Of a DNA stretch of 8,370 nt, positions 6,458 through 8,370 are shown piece after piece. The stretch is taken from NCBI GenBank assembly GCA_946610635.1, contig CAMOCI010000025.1, forward strand, positions 1 to 8,370. The letters run 5' to 3'. Under the pieces are notes generated by a model, which was given only the letters and a program-made list of their open reading frames with translations, was not told the DNA's origin and did not search any database. Within the stretch, counting starts at the first letter, position 1. Every line of letters starts with the position of its first letter. The translations under genes were made by a program, and so were the position numbers. Source of the DNA: an uncultured Clostridia bacterium. Its GTDB lineage: Bacteria; Bacillota; Clostridia; Christensenellales; UBA1242.

Positions 6458-6484
6458 AAAGCAGTCACTTTGTGGCTGTTTTTA
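6458..6484 (+). terminator. Intrinsic terminator after the lipoprotein gene
   Basis: An 11-bp stem (AAAGCAGTCAC, 6458-6468, against GTGGCTGTTTT, 6472-6482, with two G-T wobbles) closes a TTT loop and runs into a T-rich tail interrupted by one A. It lies 12 bases after the lipoprotein stop codon and ends the two-gene operon. Confidence 0.88.
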
Positions 6485-6667
6485 TTTTGTTTTGATGATT
6501 ATTTAGTTACAGGATATTAACACAAATTACATTATTTTAAGTATTTATAAAAAAGTAAAATTATCAAACACATTTTGTAGTGCAAGCACTAATATATTTT
6601 TAAAAATTTCAATATTTAATAATAACCTAACAAAACTCTTTAAAAAGTATTTTGTATAAAATCTATA
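6485..6667. other. AT-rich intergenic stretch upstream of tmk, no gene seen
   Basis: This is most of the 282-base gap between the lipoprotein gene and tmk, the longest non-coding stretch in the window. I find no open reading frame with a ribosome binding site, no tRNA and no recognisable riboswitch. The only clear structure is a 14-bp inverted repeat, listed separately. Confidence 0.5.
6578..6591. repeat. 14-bp inverted repeat TAGTGC-AA-GCACTA
   Basis: Two perfect 6-base arms surround AA. As DNA it could be an operator for a dimeric regulator; as RNA it could fold as a 5-bp stem with a CAAG loop followed by ATATATTTTT, a very weak terminator. It lies about 77 bases upstream of the nearest probable tmk -35 box, which is far for a simple repressor site. 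The repeat is seen directly; any role is inference. Confidence 0.4.
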
Positions 6668-6695
6668 TTGTGATAAAATAAATATGGTTTATAAT
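6668..6695 (+). promoter_or_regulatory. Probable promoter region of the tmk-holB-ricT operon
   Basis: TTGTGA (6668-6673, 4 of 6 matches) and a perfect TATAAT (6690-6695) are 16 bases apart, predicting a start near 6702 and a leader of about 26 bases. A second possibility overlaps it: TGATAAAAT (6671-6679) fits an extended -10 element and would start transcription near 6686. The downstream -10 box lies in a small palindrome, TGGTTT (6685-6690) against AAACCA (6697-6702), which might be an operator. Confidence 0.6.
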
Positions 6696-6727
6696 AAAAC
6701 CAAATAATTTTAAATAAAGGGTATTTT

Positions 6728-7345
6728 ATGAGCAAATTTGTAACTTTTGAAGGTGGAGAGGGTTGTGGTAAAACAACACTTCTAGAAGGACTAAAAGCAT
6801 ATTTAAACCAGCATAATGTAGATTATGTTGCAACACGTGAGCCAGGTGGATTAAAGATATGTGAAGAAATTAGAAATATGGTTAAGTATAGTACAGAAGA
6901 AATTTCTAAACGTGCTGAACTTTTGCTGTTTTCTGCAAGCAGAGCTGAACTTGTACAAAACTACATTTTGCCAAATTTACAAGATGGTAAGCTTGTTTTA
7001 TGCGATAGATTTTATGATAGCAGCAGAGTTTATCAAGGCTATGCAAATGGGCTTAGTGATGAAGAAGTGATGAATGTTACAAGATTCGCTACTAATGGTC
7101 TTGTGCCAGATATTACTTTTTATCTTGATATAGACCCAAAAGTTGCGTTTGAAAGAAAGGGTGGTAAAGATAAAGGCGATAGGATTGAACAAAGAGATTT
7201 ATCTTATCACTATATGGTTAGAGAAGGTTACAAAAAAATTGCTGAAAAAGAAGATAGATTTATTATAATAGATGCAACACTATCAAAAGAACAAGTTTTA
7301 AATGAAGTGTTAAACAAGTTAAGGAAGGAAGGTATAATTGAGTAA
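6728..7345 (+). CDS. tmk: Thymidylate kinase (dTMP kinase)
   Basis: This cytoplasmic enzyme phosphorylates dTMP to dTDP with ATP, an essential step toward dTTP. The 205-residue product has the family's usual length and motifs: the P-loop GGEGCGKTT (9-17), TREPGG (36-41), the substrate and catalytic block CDRFYDSSRVYQG (92-104), and a basic LID region (R143 to R156, with DRIEQRD at 151-157). The P-loop lacks a basic catalytic residue while the LID is rich in Lys and Arg, as in the E. coli-type (type II) enzymes. The ATG at 6728 has AAAGGG 6 bases upstream. It leads an operon with holB and ricT and overlaps holB by 8 bases. Confidence 0.96.
   Translation: MSKFVTFEGGEGCGKTTLLEGLKAYLNQHNVDYVATREPGGLKICEEIRNMVKYSTEEISKRAELLLFSASRAELVQNYILPNLQDGKLVLCDRFYDSSRVYQGYANGLSDEEVMNVTRFATNGLVPDITFYLDIDPKVAFERKGGKDKGDRIEQRDLSYHYMVREGYKKIAEKEDRFIIIDATLSKEQVLNEVLNKLRKEGIIE
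7327..7332 (+). promoter_or_regulatory. Ribosome binding site supporting a TTG start for holB
   Basis: GGAAGG inside the end of tmk lies 5 bases before the TTG at 7338. It is part of a purine-rich run (AAGGAAGGAAGG) and makes the TTG a credible start; the next in-frame ATG is 46 codons downstream, inside the conserved domain. Confidence 0.82.
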
Positions 7346-8312
7346 TTACACATTTAAAATTAGTGGGCTATCAAAATATAAAGGATTTTTGCAAAGTTTA
7401 CAAAATTCAAATCATGCAGTGATACTATTTAGCAAAGATAAATTACTTCTTGATGCTATCTCATCACTTTATGTTATGATGCAAGAGTGTGATAATGAAT
7501 ATAAGCCATGCATGTTTTGTGATACTTGCCAAAAGATTATTGATAAAAATGCACTAGACGTTGAGTATTTTGGCGAAGATAAAAATATTATGGTTGATGA
7601 TAGTGAAGCAATTGTTAGTAGCAGTTTTGTTGTACCTTATGAGTTTAAAAATAAATATTTTATTCTAAAAAACTTTGACGAAGCCACAGTTCAGGCACAA
7701 AATAAATTATTAAAAGTTATAGAAGAGCCACAAAAATTTGATAAATTTATTTTGCTAGTAAATAACTTAGATGCTGTTTTACCAACTATTAAAAGTAGAT
7801 GTCAAATATACAATGTGCCAAAACTATCTATAGAAGAACTTAAAAATGTTTTTGATTTTGAAGTTGGACAAGGTAAAAGAGTTAGTTTTGGTGCGCAGTT
7901 TGCAAATGGTAGTTTAACTGCACTAAATAATATTTTTTTTGATGAACAGTTTGAAGAAATTTATTCTTTATGTGTAAAAATTTTAACAAATCTAAAAACT
8001 TCACGAGATGTTTTGGAATATTCTTCTTTAATTTTGAAACATAAAGATAAATTGAATGTTGTTTTAGAAATTTTGTGTTTGCTTTATAGAGATATTTTGG
8101 CGATAAAGCAGGGCAAGCAGAATTTGGTGCAAAACACAGAGCAGTTAAATGTGCTTATGGTTTTGGCTAATACAGAAAATAGTTTGGCACTTGTTAATAT
8201 TATTAAAGAAATTGAAAGTGTTAAACAAAAACTTAAATATAATGCAAATATTAGCGGAGTGATTGATAATTTACTATTAAGAATTTTGGAGATTAAATAT
8301 ATATGCAAATAG
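7338..8312 (+). CDS. holB: DNA polymerase III delta-prime subunit (clamp loader)
   Basis: Delta-prime is a non-catalytic AAA+ subunit of the clamp loader that places the sliding clamp on primed DNA. The 324-residue product has the expected length and order. The position of the ATP-binding loop (after NHAVILFSKDK, 25-35) has no GKT, as is usual for delta-prime. A zinc module follows: C51, C58, C61 and C64 (PCMFCDTC). Next come the AAA+ core block AQNKLLKVIEEP (120-131) and the SRC motif (153-155) that supplies the arginine finger to the neighbouring subunit. The C-terminal half is helical and weakly conserved, as in the family. The start is TTG, supported by a strong ribosome binding site; the gene overlaps the tmk stop by 8 bases and the ricT start by 10, so translation is probably coupled. 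In Bacillus subtilis darA and yaaR lie between tmk and holB; both are missing here. Confidence 0.93.
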   Translation: MSNYTFKISGLSKYKGFLQSLQNSNHAVILFSKDKLLLDAISSLYVMMQECDNEYKPCMFCDTCQKIIDKNALDVEYFGEDKNIMVDDSEAIVSSSFVVPYEFKNKYFILKNFDEATVQAQNKLLKVIEEPQKFDKFILLVNNLDAVLPTIKSRCQIYNVPKLSIEELKNVFDFEVGQGKRVSFGAQFANGSLTALNNIFFDEQFEEIYSLCVKILTNLKTSRDVLEYSSLILKHKDKLNVVLEILCLLYRDILAIKQGKQNLVQNTEQLNVLMVLANTENSLALVNIIKEIESVKQKLKYNANISGVIDNLLLRILEIKYICK

Positions 8313-8370
8313 TTGGAATTAAATTTAAACCAGCAGGACAAATAGAGTACTTTAATGCTGGTGATATGGA
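8303..8370 (+). CDS. ricT: PSP1-domain protein RicT (YaaT), first 22 codons only
   Basis: The ATG at 8303, inside the end of holB, opens a frame that runs off the right edge. The first residues, MQIVGIKFKPAGQIEYFNAG, match the N-terminus of PSP1-domain proteins (pattern: V-G-[VI]-[RK]-F-K-x-x-G-[KQ]-I-x-Y-F), which lie directly after holB in Bacillus and Clostridium. In B. subtilis RicT works with RicA and RicF in a complex that directs RNase Y processing of mRNAs. GGAG at 8288-8291 gives a ribosome binding site with a long spacing of 11 bases, and coupling to holB is likely. Only the start is visible, so domain completeness and the cysteines linked to iron-sulfur binding cannot be checked. 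Confidence 0.82.
   Translation, partial: MQIVGIKFKPAGQIEYFNAGDM

Noticed and set aside
6861..7192. Short reading frames on both strands inside tmk
   Set aside because: They are out-of-frame shadows of a well-conserved enzyme and have no start signals of their own.
8084..8341. Minus-strand reading frame opposite the end of holB and the start of ricT
   Set aside because: It overlaps two supported genes and is hydrophobic only because it is the complement of AT-rich coding DNA.

Overview
The window comes from an AT-rich (roughly 30% GC by eye) Gram-positive-like bacterial chromosome, most likely a member of the Bacillota such as a clostridium or a related gut lineage. Supporting signs are consensus sigma-A promoters (TTGACA/TATAAT), AGGAG-type ribosome binding sites, U-tailed intrinsic terminators, a lipoprotein signal, and a tmk-holB-ricT cluster like the one known from Bacillus and Clostridium. 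TGA ends the first gene and a complete release factor 2 is present, so TGA is a normal stop codon; Mollicutes using genetic code 4 are excluded. I see no phage, transposon, CRISPR or conjugative gene.

Layout, left to right. (1) The 3' part of a gene for a membrane-anchored protein of unknown function, with a Glu/Gln-rich linker and a basic C-terminal domain, closed by a strong terminator (to 904). (2) prfB, release factor 2, in one uninterrupted frame with a promoter placed so close that its mRNA may be leaderless. (3) tsaD, for tRNA t6A synthesis, with its own promoter. (4) A 13-bp perfect hairpin that can stop transcription from both sides. (5) ldh, L-lactate dehydrogenase, on the minus strand. 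(6) A divergent intergenic region with one promoter on each side. (7) A two-gene plus-strand operon coding for a single-pass membrane protein and a lipoprotein, neither of which I recognise, closed by a terminator. (8) A 282-bp AT-rich gap with a 14-bp inverted repeat and the promoter region for the next operon. (9) The overlapping genes tmk, holB and the first 22 codons of ricT, running off the right edge.

How the genes fit together: prfB and tsaD both serve translation (termination and decoding fidelity) but appear separately promoted. ldh regenerates NAD+ in fermentation. tmk and holB supply dTTP precursors and the clamp loader for replication, and ricT belongs to the RNase Y accessory complex. 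The membrane protein/lipoprotein pair is the only part without a recognised role and is the best candidate for something undescribed, although nothing in the sequence shows what it does. Most of the window is ordinary housekeeping DNA, and several promoters lie unusually close to their start codons.
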